DNA from: Rhynchonema sp. JSB1_4
Lineage: Eukaryota; Nematoda; Chromadorea; Monhysterida; Xyalidae
DNA length: 64,000 bases
Assembly (NCBI GenBank): GCA_030248065.1
Contig: JASAMV010000360.1
Span: 1 to 64,000 of the forward strand
Direction: 5' to 3'
The stretch's first letter is position 1. Every line of letters starts with the position of its first letter. This document shows positions 35,445 to 48,195 of this stretch, in pieces. The notes beneath the pieces were generated by a model. It was not told the DNA's origin. It did no database searches and worked only from the letters and a program-made list of their open reading frames with translations. The translations under genes and the position numbers were made by a program.

Positions 35445-38400
35445 CTAGTCCCTGTATGGCTTACAATAGCTGTACCGATGGTTCATGTGTTGCGAGTACG
35501 AGCCCGAATGACTGAACCGTTTCATGCATTTGTCGCATTTGAACGGCTTTTCGCCGGTGTGCAGCCGCTTATGCTCGGTCAAGTGGTGCTTGTGCTTGAA
35601 CGCTTTCTCACACTGATCGCATGCGTATGGACGTTGGCCTGAAATGCTTGATTCTTGAAAATGATCTCAAATCAGATAATTGACGTCAGCAGACCTCTGA
35701 CGAATCATGAGTCAATGGCAGACAAGTGCAACTAAAATACTGAATAGTTACTCATTACGGTCCGGGGACATCGTCGCGCGTTTTGACTTGGTCGTGCGTA
35801 TTTTCAACTAGCTTGGGTTTAGGCTAAGGCTTAGGCTTAGGCCTATGATTGGGCTTAGGCTTAGGCTTAGGCCTACGCTTCGGCTTAGGCTTAGGCTTAG
35901 GCTTCCAGCTTTCTCTAACAGCCGGATACGTTGTAATTCATACAACGCGCGACCATGTGATAAAGAGCGACGATGTCTCAAAACCCTCATTACCATACAT
36001 AGTATACATACGTGCCTGAATGTTCGTATTTGTGGCGAGCCAACGAGCTCTGTTTGGCAAATATCTTGTCGCACTCGTCACACGCGTAGATGCCACCGTT
36101 CAGGTCCTCGGGGTCAATGCTGCTTGATGCGCCACTGTCTGGTGGATTGCCACTCGACACTTTCGATGACACCAATGCGCCTGGCATTCGACGTGGTTCA
36201 CTCGAGCTCGATAACGTGTCGTCGTCGTCCAAGGGGAACTGAAGGGAAAATTCATTCATGCACATTCACAGCTCTGTAGGTACGTACATGTGTCACACTT
36301 GGCGATCGTATTTGATCTGCCATGATTGCTTGGCGTTCTATCTAGCTAAAGAGATTTGAAAAGTCCTCATACGATTATGTTGTCGGCCAGCGTTTGTTTG
36401 ACGATCCCGTATCTAGACCGATGCGATCACCGAGGTTGATGCAGTCACAAATTGTGTTTGAATGCCCACGTTAAATTCATCAATCATTATTCGTGGAAAA
36501 CTGCGAACAAACCTCAAGAGCTTTTTTCAGTTGGTCTAAGTTTGCGCCGACCATGCTGTAGCCTGAAACCAGCAATCGGTCCCGTGACCAGTCTCGTTTC
36601 ACCTTCTCATTGGTTTGATCTTTCTGTGCGCCATTCCCGTTGACCATCGCATGTCGTAATGCCTGCGAGCAGATAACACAAAACTGATCATAAAAAGTGC
36701 CATTTACTTGAATAAATTGCCGCAATTTCTGTCCCGATATCATACCTGGCTGACAAACTGTCCGCCTTTGTTGACGAAGCCCAACAGCTGGTCAGCATCA
36801 CCCCAAGCCGGCTCGCTGCGAGTAGTTCTTGCCGAATCGGGCGTCCCATCCGATAGCTCTTCAGCCGCGGATGGGCACATTGCGTCGGATTTGCTGCTAT
36901 CTACAAGCAAAATAGGGATTCTTCAGACTCAAAGTTTACTGTTGAACTATAAATGTTTTTGGAAATATGACGAAATAATTTCAAACGTCTCGAACCGGTG
37001 CTACTCGGTCGTTGTGACAATGGTCTTGCGTCAACCTCTTTGTCGCTCTCTTTCACCGACAGATCTAACGGTTGCTCAGCGCCCCCCATTGTCAGCTTTC
37101 GGTTGGCGACGGCGCCGCTATGCATTTTGCTCAGATGAGTTGCTGCGGCCATTTGTTGCTGAAACTGAATGTCTTTTAATTAAAGTTTTTAAGTCCGGAA
37201 TGCAATTATATGTGATAGTATAGAAATAACGGGTAAAAACAGGTCCGATCTGCCTGCACCTACCTGCAAAGTTTGCAGCACGTCTTGTTGTTGGCGCATA
37301 ACCGACGACAGCCCTCCGTTGAGTGGCCAACCAAACGACGGTGTGGCACCCATGCCGCTGTGACTGGATGCATTGCTGACAGCGCTCGGACTTATTGGAA
37401 TTGGTGGTACCGCAGCGCCAGGCGAAGACGCTGTTCCTCAAAGGACGATCATTCACGTTAAATAATCTTTATGGTGTGGTGACCGTACAGTACAGAATCA
37501 AAATTCACAAAATTGCACTTTTTGATCATTATATGTACCAACCTGCCCATGACTGACGGGCCTGTAAGCGGTTACTGCGTCGTTCCTTGGCACGCGTGTT
37601 TTGAAACCAAACCTGAAAATACAGAATTGTGTCTTTCGATAAAATAACTATTTCACGAGAACATAAACAGACAAATAAATAAAAAGACGCACCTGCACTA
37701 CTCTTTTATTGACGTTGATCTGCTCGGCCAAGGCGCTCAACTCATATTTTGACGGAAATTGATTACGTCGAAACTGCGCTTGCAACACTGCCACTTGCGC
37801 GTCATTCAGAAACGAACGTGACCTGAAGAAATTTTTTTCGTTATGTATGCATTGTTTCACTGAACTTCAAGCTGAGCAGTGTACTCCGCCACGAACCTGA
37901 GTGGTCGCCATTCGTTCGATGGATGCCCGTGATTACTGCTCCCCGTCGGCGACAGCGTCGTTGATGTTGGTTCTTCATTCTTTGTTGTTTCATTCATCGG
38001 TTCCGATTCAGGTTCATGTTTCGGTTCGGGCGCTGGTTCTGGCTCGGGACTGGTGTTGGCCACGGTGGCGACTGTGACACGTGGTGATGCGGCCAGCGCT
38101 TTGGCGATCGACTCCAACTTGCTGGCCTTCGAGCTGAACAGTGACGCCTTGGTCACCGGCTCGGGTTTGGGCAGTTTCTCGGGATCGGCTTCGGTAGAAA
38201 CTTCCGTCTTGATCTCTTTTGAGGTGTCTGTGTTCGGCAGATTGCTGCTGCCACTGCTACTACCGTTGACGGTATTGCCATTGAAGTAGCTGTTCAACAA
38301 AGCTTGGTTTCGTGCAGCAGCTTGCTGCAGCGATTGGCTCAGCAGCGCACGGTAATTTTGAAAGAATGGGCTCACGCTCTGTGGTGACGGAAACAGACTG

Positions 38401-39256
38401 CTGCCACTACTCGATACGGCCGTGTTGTTGCGCGAGGTCTGGTTCGGTGTTGAGGCTTGCGAAGTTAGAGTGCTCGCTGGGACTGGTGCCTGAAATGTGG
38501 TATTCATGGTAACGTAGTAGACAGATTCACACAGCACTAGATTGATAAATGCAGCATTTTCAAAACCAAAATATGCACATGAATGTGCACACTATATAAA
38601 TCTCATCTCTGTACCTGATGTGTGCCACCAGCTATGGCAGCAAGTGTGGCCGGATTTAATATCGGTGCCGTCGGGAATGTCGTGCCGTTTCCAACTTGTA
38701 GTTGCTGCATCAAATTGCGATAGGATGACATAAAATCGAATGATGATGTACCTCCATTTAAAGCCGTTGGCTAAAATTATGAAGTAAGGTACATATGTAA
38801 TGCAAGCATTTGTGTTGTAACAATACAGAACGTAAATAATGTGGTACACACCGGTTGAGCCGGAGGCGTCGGCATCGGTGGTCCGTTGAGGCTTTGAGGG
38901 TCGATCAGCCCAAGGTTGATCATGCACTTCTTGGAGCTCATGTGCGAACTATACGAACCGGAATGACTGAATCGCTTTAGGCAGTGCGGACATTTGAACG
39001 GTTTCTCACCGCTATGAATTCGCAGATGTTCTTTCAAATGGTGCTTGAACTTGAACGCTTTCGTGCACTTGTCGCACTTGAACTTGCGCAGAAGTTCGTC
39101 ACTGTTCTGCTGCATGGACGACTGGCTCGCCAGCATTTGCACTTGATTATTAGCTGGACTGGACATACTGTCACAGTTGGCCTTGAGCGGCATCGGTTGC
39201 GATTCGGGCGTATCGTTGCTGCCCGGCAGTGGAAGACACTCAATTTGAAGCATCAT
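35445..39256 (-). CDS. zag-1: ZAG-1/ZEB-type zinc-finger homeodomain transcription factor
   Basis: Eleven in-phase minus-strand exons: 39256-38852, 38770-38615, 38489-37897, 37822-37693, 37612-37543, 37436-37264, 37164-36987, 36900-36746, 36662-36513, 36238-36016, 35638-35445; 808 aa. N-terminal fingers: C2H2 at 61-81 and C2HC at 89-111 ([12 protein letters not shown]). Homeodomain at about 385-443 across two exons (helix 3 [12 protein letters not shown]). PLDLS at 541-545 is the CtBP co-repressor motif of this family. Three C-terminal fingers begin at Cys723, Cys751 and Cys779. A SUMO-type IKTE lies in the acidic/Ser-rich exon 3. ZEB/ZAG-1 proteins repress through E-box-like sites and set neuronal identity. 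The ATG at 39256 is preceded in frame by TAA about 30 nt upstream with no AG between, so no splice acceptor can intervene. The last intron uses GC-AG. The donor at 36986 could instead lie about 9 nt upstream in the exon. Confidence 0.92.
35818..35907 (+). repeat. Interstitial telomere-like repeats (TTAGGC)n in the last zag-1 intron
   Basis: About a dozen copies of TTAGGC (read as GGCTTA on the plus strand) with variant units such as GGCCTA and CGGCTT, in three sub-blocks. It lies wholly in the 377-nt intron between zag-1 exons 10 and 11. The flanks differ from those of the tract at 778-846, so this is an independent tract. Confidence 0.85.
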
Positions 39257-40305
39257 CGTCCGTGGTCGAATCGAACAGGTAGTTGTTTATGTGATTGCAG
39301 TTAATTAATTGGTTAGAATGATTGATTGGAAGACATTGATTGCCCAGGAAGCACAGCACAACACGAACGAGATGGATTTCGGTTACTCACATTTTCGAAG
39401 ATTTACAAGTCTGAAAAATGTGAACACGTTGAAAGTTACCGTATGCCGTTTTAACGAAACACACCGAGCCCAAGTTCACCTTGGCGTAAAAAGTGGCCTT
39501 ATTCTTGTGCGGGCGTGCGTCAGCAACGTGCTGCACCAGAAAGTGGCAGGTCAGGTGTTAAAAATGTGGCGCAAACCGGCCAGTGACAGCTTATAAAACA
39601 ACAACGGTATTGTAGGCCGACTGGCAGCGGCACCAGTTTTACGCCAGCAATATCGGGGTTGGGGTGCACCTTGCACCGGTGCACTTTCCTGGATGGCATA
39701 GGTAAGGTGCGCACACGTGTGTTCACCAAACACTAGCTAATATGTATACGTATGTATACCGACACTAAAAGCTGCTCTGAATCGGTCATACATTCACCCG
39801 GTTGTACGCCGCGCGGTGACTGAGTGACTGCTGTAATATCACCTATACATTACACCGGGTGACTATTTGTGCCACCGTATTTGCAAATTAAACTTCTAGT
39901 AGCGTACGTAGTATACAGAAATCCAAATGTTGTGTGATTGTTGAAACTGGCACCTCACAACAAATTGGAAAATCCGGCTTGTCCTGTGGACATAAAAAGA
40001 TTTTGAGTGATAAATGGCCACATGTGAAACACAAAGAACTATGTACGATGTCAGTGAAGGTGTAGGTAATATCCCACACAACGAAAATGGAACCAGTGCT
40101 AGTCTGGTTCAGGTGCACATTCGTGTCTGTCGAGCTGGTGTAACTTTAGATGGCACCTGGCACAACGCTACACGTCAAAATATTGTCAATCTACTGCAAC
40201 ATTGCAGAAAACCAAACGCCAGTTTTTGGTTATTGAAGCGACCGCTAGAATGGTGGGATATACATGGATCGCCGCTGTAGAGAAACAGTATGGCCATATA
40301 ACGAA

Positions 40306-40447
40306 CTCAATTCTAAAAGCGCATCCTGTCCTGGTTTCGCAACAGTTTACAAAAACAGTGTCTACAGCATCGATTTCGACTCTCACGGTAATCTGAGTGT
40401 TCGATCTCAGACACGTATACACCTTGCAATGAGTGGGACCGTGGGTG
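40306..40447 (+). repeat. 142-bp direct duplication, copy 1
   Basis: Identical base for base to 41998-42139, in the same orientation, 1.7 kb apart. Both copies follow the tetramer ACGA. No inverted ends or target duplication are evident, so a segmental copy rather than a transposon is likely. Confidence 0.85.
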
Positions 40448-41997
40448 TATGTAGATCATGTGAATACTCATTTCAGCCAAGAAACGTCTTCGCTGTATTT
40501 GAAATATTTACAAAAGATATTCAGTACACAAGGTGAGCCGTTGCAGTTATGAAAAGGAATGCGTTACTGACAGCGAAGCAAAACGAAAGCAAGTCTGAAT
40601 AACAGAGCCGTGTTTTGTCGATGGTTAACCTGTGCCCGTTGCACACCGGTGCAGCTTCAACCTGGTGATACGAGCAAACAGATAAGCCGAGCGCAACACG
40701 TGCAAATATTAACGGACAAAAAACGCCCATGCAATTGAGAATCTGGAAAAACAAATTCTGTTGAATCGACATGTTGTTGCTGTAGAGATAGCACGGATTC
40801 CGTGACGCATTCAATCACAGTCATGATGCTCAGTTAAGGTTCAGAGGGCACGCTGGTGAATCATGAATTGCATCGCTCAGGTGTACGGTAGGATATACAA
40901 GGTAAAGGCACACAGATTTGTTGTGTCTGCTTCGCATCTGGTGTTAGCATCTGAGAGGTTTGTTAGCTCATCAGCTTAAACAATAAACAACAGACTGAAC
41001 AACCAGCATAACAGGCTTAGAAGCTGTTCGATGCAAAAAGAGGATGAATGCAGCCGTGTCTCATATTTGTGGCACGTCTTTGGGCATCTGAACCTGATGC
41101 TGCCAGAGGTTCATTTGTGGCTGCCCGTAAGCGCAAGGTTAATCGTGTCATCCGTGCGTGGCTGATTGCCGGGTCATATGCATACAGGCACATGACCCAT
41201 GAGTATGGATGCACAGGTCAGTCACAGCCACAAACGTAAATTGGATATGCTGAATGCTTGGATGCTGATGAGCTCAAGTACACAAGCATTAATGCAAACG
41301 CTGCTGCACATCTGGCGCTAAGAAATGGGATTACACTGCGCGCGACACGGTGTAGTGGTTCTGGGCCGCAGAACCGTCCTAAATGAACGGCCTGTCAGGT
41401 CTGTTGGAACACGTAAACAAAAAATAATGTTTTGTTTGCTGTTTCACATCTTGGTATGGCAGTTATACTTAAAGGTACAGGCATGCAACATACATAGTGC
41501 GGTATATGAACGAAATAAACGAGCAAGAATTCAGATTCATATCGACAGAAATTGATAGACTAAGGCATTGGCGGCAGAACCACTCATCGTAATTATGCAA
41601 TAGGAATGAGCACGGGGCAAAGGTTGCTTATTAACAACCATCAGTAGAGCCTGCGGGCGCGTGCCCTGTTATCTCACAGGTGGCGCAACCTTGTATTGAG
41701 CCCACACATGCATTTGAGATGCTCATTTGATGTTATTATTTACACCGTTATTGTTACCGCAAGGCAAACGGTACAATGCGACCTGGTTTTACTAACCTCT
41801 AAGACAAGCACATGCACACTATGCTAAGATGATAATAAAGCAAACACGAGAGCGGAAGCTTCAAAGCGTTGGTGACGTGCTGATCGCAAGCACCCTTTCT
41901 GACGGTGCGTGGTTGAAGTGGCTGGCCTGACAGGTTTAATTGGCTTACAAATATCTGGTTCATTATTAATAACACGCCATACATCCATGTTTACGAT

Positions 41998-42139
41998 CTC
42001 AATTCTAAAAGCGCATCCTGTCCTGGTTTCGCAACAGTTTACAAAAACAGTGTCTACAGCATCGATTTCGACTCTCACGGTAATCTGAGTGTTCGATCTC
42101 AGACACGTATACACCTTGCAATGAGTGGGACCGTGGGTG
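41998..42139 (+). repeat. 142-bp direct duplication, copy 2
   Basis: Exact second copy of 40306-40447. It opens at CTCAATTCTAAAAGCGCATC and ends at ACCGTGGGTG, after which the two sequences diverge completely. Confidence 0.85.
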
Positions 42140-43588
42140 GGTACTGCTGGCTTTGTCGGGTAAGGACGGTCGCATCGCCATTTTTTTACGAGAATGAATG
42201 AACTGCTATTATGGGCAGCACCTCCACCACATTCCTTATCTTCGCAGCTGTCTGCTGGAGTCGAGGTGCGCGCCAGGTTACGGTACGACTTGCTTGCTGC
42301 TGAAGGTGTAAAGAACAGAACAGACGCGCTTTGCACTCAACAAATGAATTGTGTGTGAAAATTTATGATTTGTTGGCCCGTCACACTCGACGCCAGGAAA
42401 AGCGCCAAACCTGTCCTGCCACTGAAAGGTCCACACAGCCGTAGCACATAAAGACCAACAGGGAAAGATTGTAAAAAGATTATGCCAAATACAAACGAGG
42501 GTGAGCAAAATGCCGCACCTGTCCGAAAGCTTACAACTGCAATGTTCTTTTTTCTTGTGAAGCACGAGCTGACGCTTTTGTGCTAAAAATATGTTTACAT
42601 ACCACAATTCCGTTCCTCAGGTACATGGACATATGGACATAAGGACTTACTGTATCTGTAAAGGTTCTTCGACAATTATCAAACAATAGGTGCTGTACAT
42701 TTGCGCGAAGGATCATACAGTGGCGTGCTGAAATTTGGACAGATGTCCCGGTGGCACTCTTGTAATATGCATTCGATCTCTCACGGTGACCTTGAGTGAC
42801 CTAATCGTGTTTAGGTGCGTACACTTGAACACATGGTGTGCTAATTGCTAATAGGCGTGTCTGCTAATGTCGACGCTTGTTCCTGACAAACCCTCAGGTG
42901 CATGCCTATTACGGTAACCAAAGACGCCCCAAGCCTGCGTAAGCACCTTTATCCGGGTTTAAGCGGAGTGACTTAGGGCAGAAGCTGAACGTCGGATACA
43001 GTTACACACAACATCGCAAGTGGCACAGCAGCAAATTATGAATGGTCGTTCGGCTTGGTCACTGGTACAAATTGGGCAGTTGAAGAACGGTTGCGTGAAC
43101 CGAGGTTAAGCACATAAAAATAATGGCTATCTAAAACACTGAAGTGCCTGTGAGTCGTTCTTTAAACGGGAGACATCAAGGTATAGGTTCATATACTGCC
43201 AGGAACGCCTGTCGACGAAGACCAATACTAATTTGTTTTTCACCTCTATTATTTACATTTGGACAGTGGCGTCTGTGATTGTGTTACAATCTGCGGTAAA
43301 AATTTGTTGCAAAATTCGACGCGTAGCAGCATATGTATAGGTTGGTGAGTTGCGTGTTCGTTACTGACTGACTACGGTAGAAGTAGGCACGAGTACGAGT
43401 GCACGTTCAGCAAGGTACACGTGTCATTGTAACAATAAAGTGGTGGCGTCGACACTGGTTTTGTTGTTGTAAGCGCTGACGCCAAACTCACAAAGCAAGG
43501 GACCAACGTTGAGGCTCACAGCACCTGTTGTGCTCTGCCGTTGCACCATTCCATCCCAAGGTACACAACATTGAGATGTTACTTTAGA

Positions 43589-43657
43589 TTGGCGTGTTCT
43601 GTCGTTTATTCGTCGTGGTGTATTTGGCGTGTTCTGTCGTTTATTCGTCGTGGTGTA
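43589..43657 (+). repeat. Two-copy tandem duplication, 35-bp period
   Basis: TTGGCGTGTTCTGTCGTTTA followed by TTCGTCGTGGTGTA occurs at 43589-43622 and again at 43624-43657 with one spacer base. The copies are identical, so the duplication is recent. Confidence 0.85.
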
Positions 43658-46440
43658 TATGCATTAGGTACATACCGTACGTAGCCAATAATGTGAGACA
43701 TAATGTACACGCTAAAGTAGACATTCTAGTTAGTAATACACCGTTACGAATCAGTGTAACGTTGTAAAAGTACGACCACGTGCACGTATATATGAGCTAC
43801 GGAAAGTAACCAGTAACACCTGTGCTTTGCCAACTGATAAATAATGGTGCCAACTGTCACGGTGGACTACCTATAGCTGATGGGTATGGGTGTGCCTCAA
43901 AGGTGCACAATAAAAGAAGGTGGTGTAGCCAACAGTGGTACGCCAGCGGTTGAACCAAGTGACTTAGCAACAGTAGCGTAAAACTATACCACCGACTTGG
44001 AGACACCCAAAGTTGTATGAAGAGAACATAGGGTTATCAACCAAACAGTGCACTGATTCATAAATCACGCTTGATTTTTACTGAAAAGTAAAAGTTTCAG
44101 AAGTCTCCTGCAGTGTTTTTGGTCACCAGACAACCTGCATTACAAACCAATATCCATTGTTAGGTAGTTACCCACACGGTAAAATACGCAAGAAGTCGCC
44201 AACTCAAAAATATCCATAATTAAGAGTGTGACCTGTCTGTCACTGTCTGTCCACCTTTAGTTCACTGTGTGCGGTGTGGCCAGTTATGGAGCAGCCAGCC
44301 ACCTTTCTAAAAAGAGAAACTGACCAAAAGATATGATTGGATACACTTCACAGCACGCCGACGACTGTCGGTGTGAAAGTATCAAGAAAAGAAAGAAAGT
44401 CGCAAATTTGGATGCAAAGTAAAAATAACCACAATCACAGGACCAGGCAGCAACATGAAGTTCTCTCTGAGCCGTTCGTTTAATGCATTTACGCAGGGCA
44501 CAGCAACATATACAACCTGGAAGTGTGATTGGTGCATGGGTGCGCAAATGAATCTGAGCGCAGTTTACGAGTGGACAAAAACTTTGTCGCGCACACGGGC
44601 AGGTGGACACTGGTCATTAATGTGCGCGAGCATCGTCTGGTTGGTAGAAAACGCATTTTTATGAATACATGCACGTGCACACCCAGGAAAAATTGATGTT
44701 CAACGTAATCAGATGGAGGCTGCATTTTGCATTTGTCAGTGGATCGAGCAACATAACGAATATAAGAGCAGATGTTTCATAATGACCAATGGAAATGCTC
44801 GGTCCTTTTAGGTGGAAGAAATGGAGAGCAACTTTCACGCGCACTCTAGGTTTCATTTTCGTCCGTGTCCACTAATTTCTTTCACCGGACGCACGAGATG
44901 CACAAAAAATTTCTCGCAAAAAGTGTGTGCGTTTGTAATATCCCCTGCGGGTGATGCATCCACGTTACGCCTGATGTCGCTCTTCAATCGTCTAACTGAA
45001 CGTTGGAGGTGCACATTATGCAGACAGCAGATGTGTGCGCATGGACAATGGTCAGCAGCGCAAAACCTGTCCTTTTACTGAATATAACTTTTTCTGACGG
45101 ACCTTGTGATATAGGTAATGCGCACATGCACAGTTTGTCATGGTCACACTTATGTACAGTACATCCAAGGGCTGTGGTTCGCTTAACTGCGCGCATGTTG
45201 TGAAGAAAAATGGACAATTTCGAAATTGAAACGGATGTAATACTCCAAGGTGAAGTTACAATAGTGGAAGTGAACAATTAATTGAAGAGTTATATTGAAG
45301 AAGTTTGTATAATTGGACTTGTTTGCAGCGCTTTTGTTCAGCAGTCCATCACCGTCAGCTTCAGGCTGTGGCAGTTACAATGCCACATATAAACTCTCAA
45401 GCCTACAACGCTGCCAAAACTTGGAACTTGGAAGAAAATGGTGAGATTACGGCTGGTTTCGACAGAAAGCAATACCTCACCTACCGTATGCACATCGTGA
45501 GTCAGCCAATAGCCCATAGGTACAATGTTTGTATAGGTGCGCACGTGCGTAGGCTGACGGCAAGCAAGGCTATAAGCTATAAAAGGAGCATCGCTATGTG
45601 CTCGGACCTGGCTGCCTGCAATATTATATTGTTGGTGCTAAAGGTGCAGCGTCTCTTGGGAAACTGCGGCATGCATGCATATGTATGTACGGATGTATAT
45701 GTACCTACGTCCGTTGGTCGCACGGTCTAGGCTCTCTTCTGCTTTGATGCTTCGTGCACTGCACGTTTTGATTCTTGATAACCATGTAAACGACAGGTAC
45801 CGATACTTAAATTGAGTATTATTCACGAACATCGTCACGTCATAGGCAATGAACCAATGCTGAACTACAGTGTTGGCACAACATACCGGGTTACTGTAGT
45901 TAGTTCACTGACAACTCGCACATTATAGTTGTGCACCTAGGTGTGCGCTGGCACCAACCATTTGAGTACGTAACCCGACGCACATGCATTGGAATGAATA
46001 TTAAGGTGCACCTCTGTATGGCTACCAGAGAACCCATGTGCCACTCACTGACTGATGTGCACCAAAGGGCTTATATATATACAAGGTGCACGCATGCATA
46101 GTCATGCCACGTATACGTGCGCATGCATGCACCAGGCAAAACCTAATCAGCGGTTTTGTTTACAAAGCACTGCACTGCTTCTTTGGTTCCATGGGCGCCA
46201 TTTATGAAGCACCTAAGGCTCAAAAGAAGAAGCGCGCCGCGACCTGCTAGATGCAAGGTTCAATTTGAATTATTATTCACCTTAAGTACCCGGGGGTGTG
46301 CGTGCGTCAGTGCGTATTACTGTACCGATACACGTGTACACAGAACATATTTATGTCGTATGCAAGCACATGACCGTAAACGGCGCATGTGCTTTTGTTC
46401 TGAGGTGAAGCCACTTAAAGGTTATGAAATGACCAGGAAC

Positions 46441-46799
46441 CAAGGGGGATCCAGGGCGGCCACAGAGGGGCCATGGCCCCCTTCGGTCAAACTGTCCTTG
46501 AAGGGAGCCACCGTTTCGGAAAGAATAAAAAAGGACTCCTAAATCGCAGGATTTTCATACATACAGGTTCTCATACACCTCAATAGTCCAAAAATCGATC
46601 CATTTTTCGTGATATTTGGCGCTCGCGCACGCGAAGAGCGCCAAGATTTCCACGCGTATTGTCGAAATTCGGTGTAAAAAGCGCCAAATTCTAAACAGGC
46701 GCGAAATAAAAATGACTTCTGAAAAATAGAGCAAGCACTAGATAAAAATGACCTTTTGTATTTGGCCCCTTCCTTGGCCAAAAGCTGGATCCGCCACTG
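46441..46799. mobile_element. hAT-like MITE (M)
   Basis: Begins CAAGGGGGATCC and ends GGATCCGCCACTG. It is flanked by the perfect 8-bp duplication CCAGGAAC (46433-46440 and 46800-46807). The right-terminal 30 bp (CCTTGGCCAAAAGCTGGATC...) match, inverted, the left end of the element at 4902-5110. The interior includes a CGCTCGCGCACGCG palindrome. No coding capacity. Confidence 0.8.
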
Positions 46800-48180
46800 C
46801 CAGGAACACCAGCAAAATCGCATCAATATTACGTGTAACGTACGTCCAATAACTGGCGAACGTCTAAAGTGTATTACAAACATAGCGGCGTGTAGCTTTC
46901 ATAAATTTGCAACCGAGAGCTATACATAGCATAACGAGACGGGATAATGAACACGCCAGTGATCCGCTACGCCGTGACCTCTTGTTTACAACACCAAGAA
47001 GCATACAGATGATCAGATGACCCACAGGCCGGACCAGGCACGTCAACTTATGCATGCTGGTTTATAGGTACACGTTTACGCGTACAACGCTTGATTGAAG
47101 TGATGTGAAGTAAGATTACTGTGAAAATCTGATATATAGTCAACAGGGAGACGCTAATACTAACAAAAATAAAACAATGAACGCATTGGGACTCAGTCTT
47201 ATCTGAGACCAGAGTAACCCGAAACGAAACTGCACTTGAAGTCTGTAAGGTGAAGAACTATTGGTGGTATAGCAGCAGCAGGTGTTGCAGCCCCCAGTGG
47301 GTGGGCCAGAGGATTCTACTAAACAAATGATGCTTGAACAAGATTACCTTGAAAAATAAACAGTCTGTTTCGATAATGTGACAGACAAGGTCGTACGCAG
47401 CGTCGATGTGTTAATAATCATCGACTAGGGTACTCGTCTACGATGACAGTGGACCACGTTGTAAACTGGAATTTAAGTCGTGTCAAGTGTTTTTCGCCAG
47501 GCGCAGGCACGGCACCTTGGTGCGGTTGCCAGACCTGGATTAAGAACCATTCCAACACATACATATAGCAGATATTATGATGGCTGTTTATAACAGGCGC
47601 GCGCCAGAAACAGAGACTCACATATGAATGCGTATAAAATCAGACTAAGCTTAGCATAGGCCTTTCTGTCAATTATCATTCAGCAATCGGATTAACGTGC
47701 AATTGTGTGTGTGAGAGAACCAGGCGCTGTCCCAAACGACCGTGTCAGGATGACAAACTGACCGGGTAGGCTTGCAGGGCGCACATGTGACAGGGAGAGA
47801 CATTTGGCTGGTCGCATCGCGGCAGCTAAACGGGCGTTAAAATTGATGGCTTTATTTTTGGCTTTCCTTTCGAGCTTCAAGCATGCAGATAGCAGTCGCC
47901 CAAAAGCGGGTCACATGAACTAATTGCGCGCGTTGAATTGGTCACTGAGGTGCCATCAGATCGCAGACACAGTGAATTTACATAGAGAATGGTTAAGGCT
48001 ATATGTCGTGTAGGTATAGGTACGAGAGAGAGGATACGGTAGCATAGCGCGTCACCTAAACTCAATTCAGCTGTCAGCATCATTCCATTCAGCAGACATA
48101 ATTGTGTATATACATATAAATCGATATGAGTTAATCAACGGCGTGCACATCTGCCCGCAAAACTGCGCCACAGTTTTCGC

Positions 48181-48195
48181 GCTCGCGCGCGCGCG
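48181..48195 (+). repeat. Alternating CG run
   Basis: GCTCGCGCGCGCGCG, a short purine-pyrimidine alternating tract (potential Z-DNA) in an otherwise A/T-leaning stretch. Confidence 0.6.

Larger units (their letters stand above)
39257..42697. other. Region upstream of zag-1, with a 142-bp exact duplication
   Basis: Likely holds the zag-1 promoter and 5' UTR. The self-complementary CACCTTGCACCGGTGCAC (about 39668-39685) is notable. The segment 40306-40447 is repeated identically at 41998-42139. Several short open frames overlap (for example 40014-40280), but none has a recognised domain. Confidence 0.35.

Noticed and set aside
35845..36279. 144-codon plus-strand open frame
   Set aside because: It is antisense to a zag-1 exon and includes the telomere-like tract; the minus strand clearly encodes the zinc finger here.
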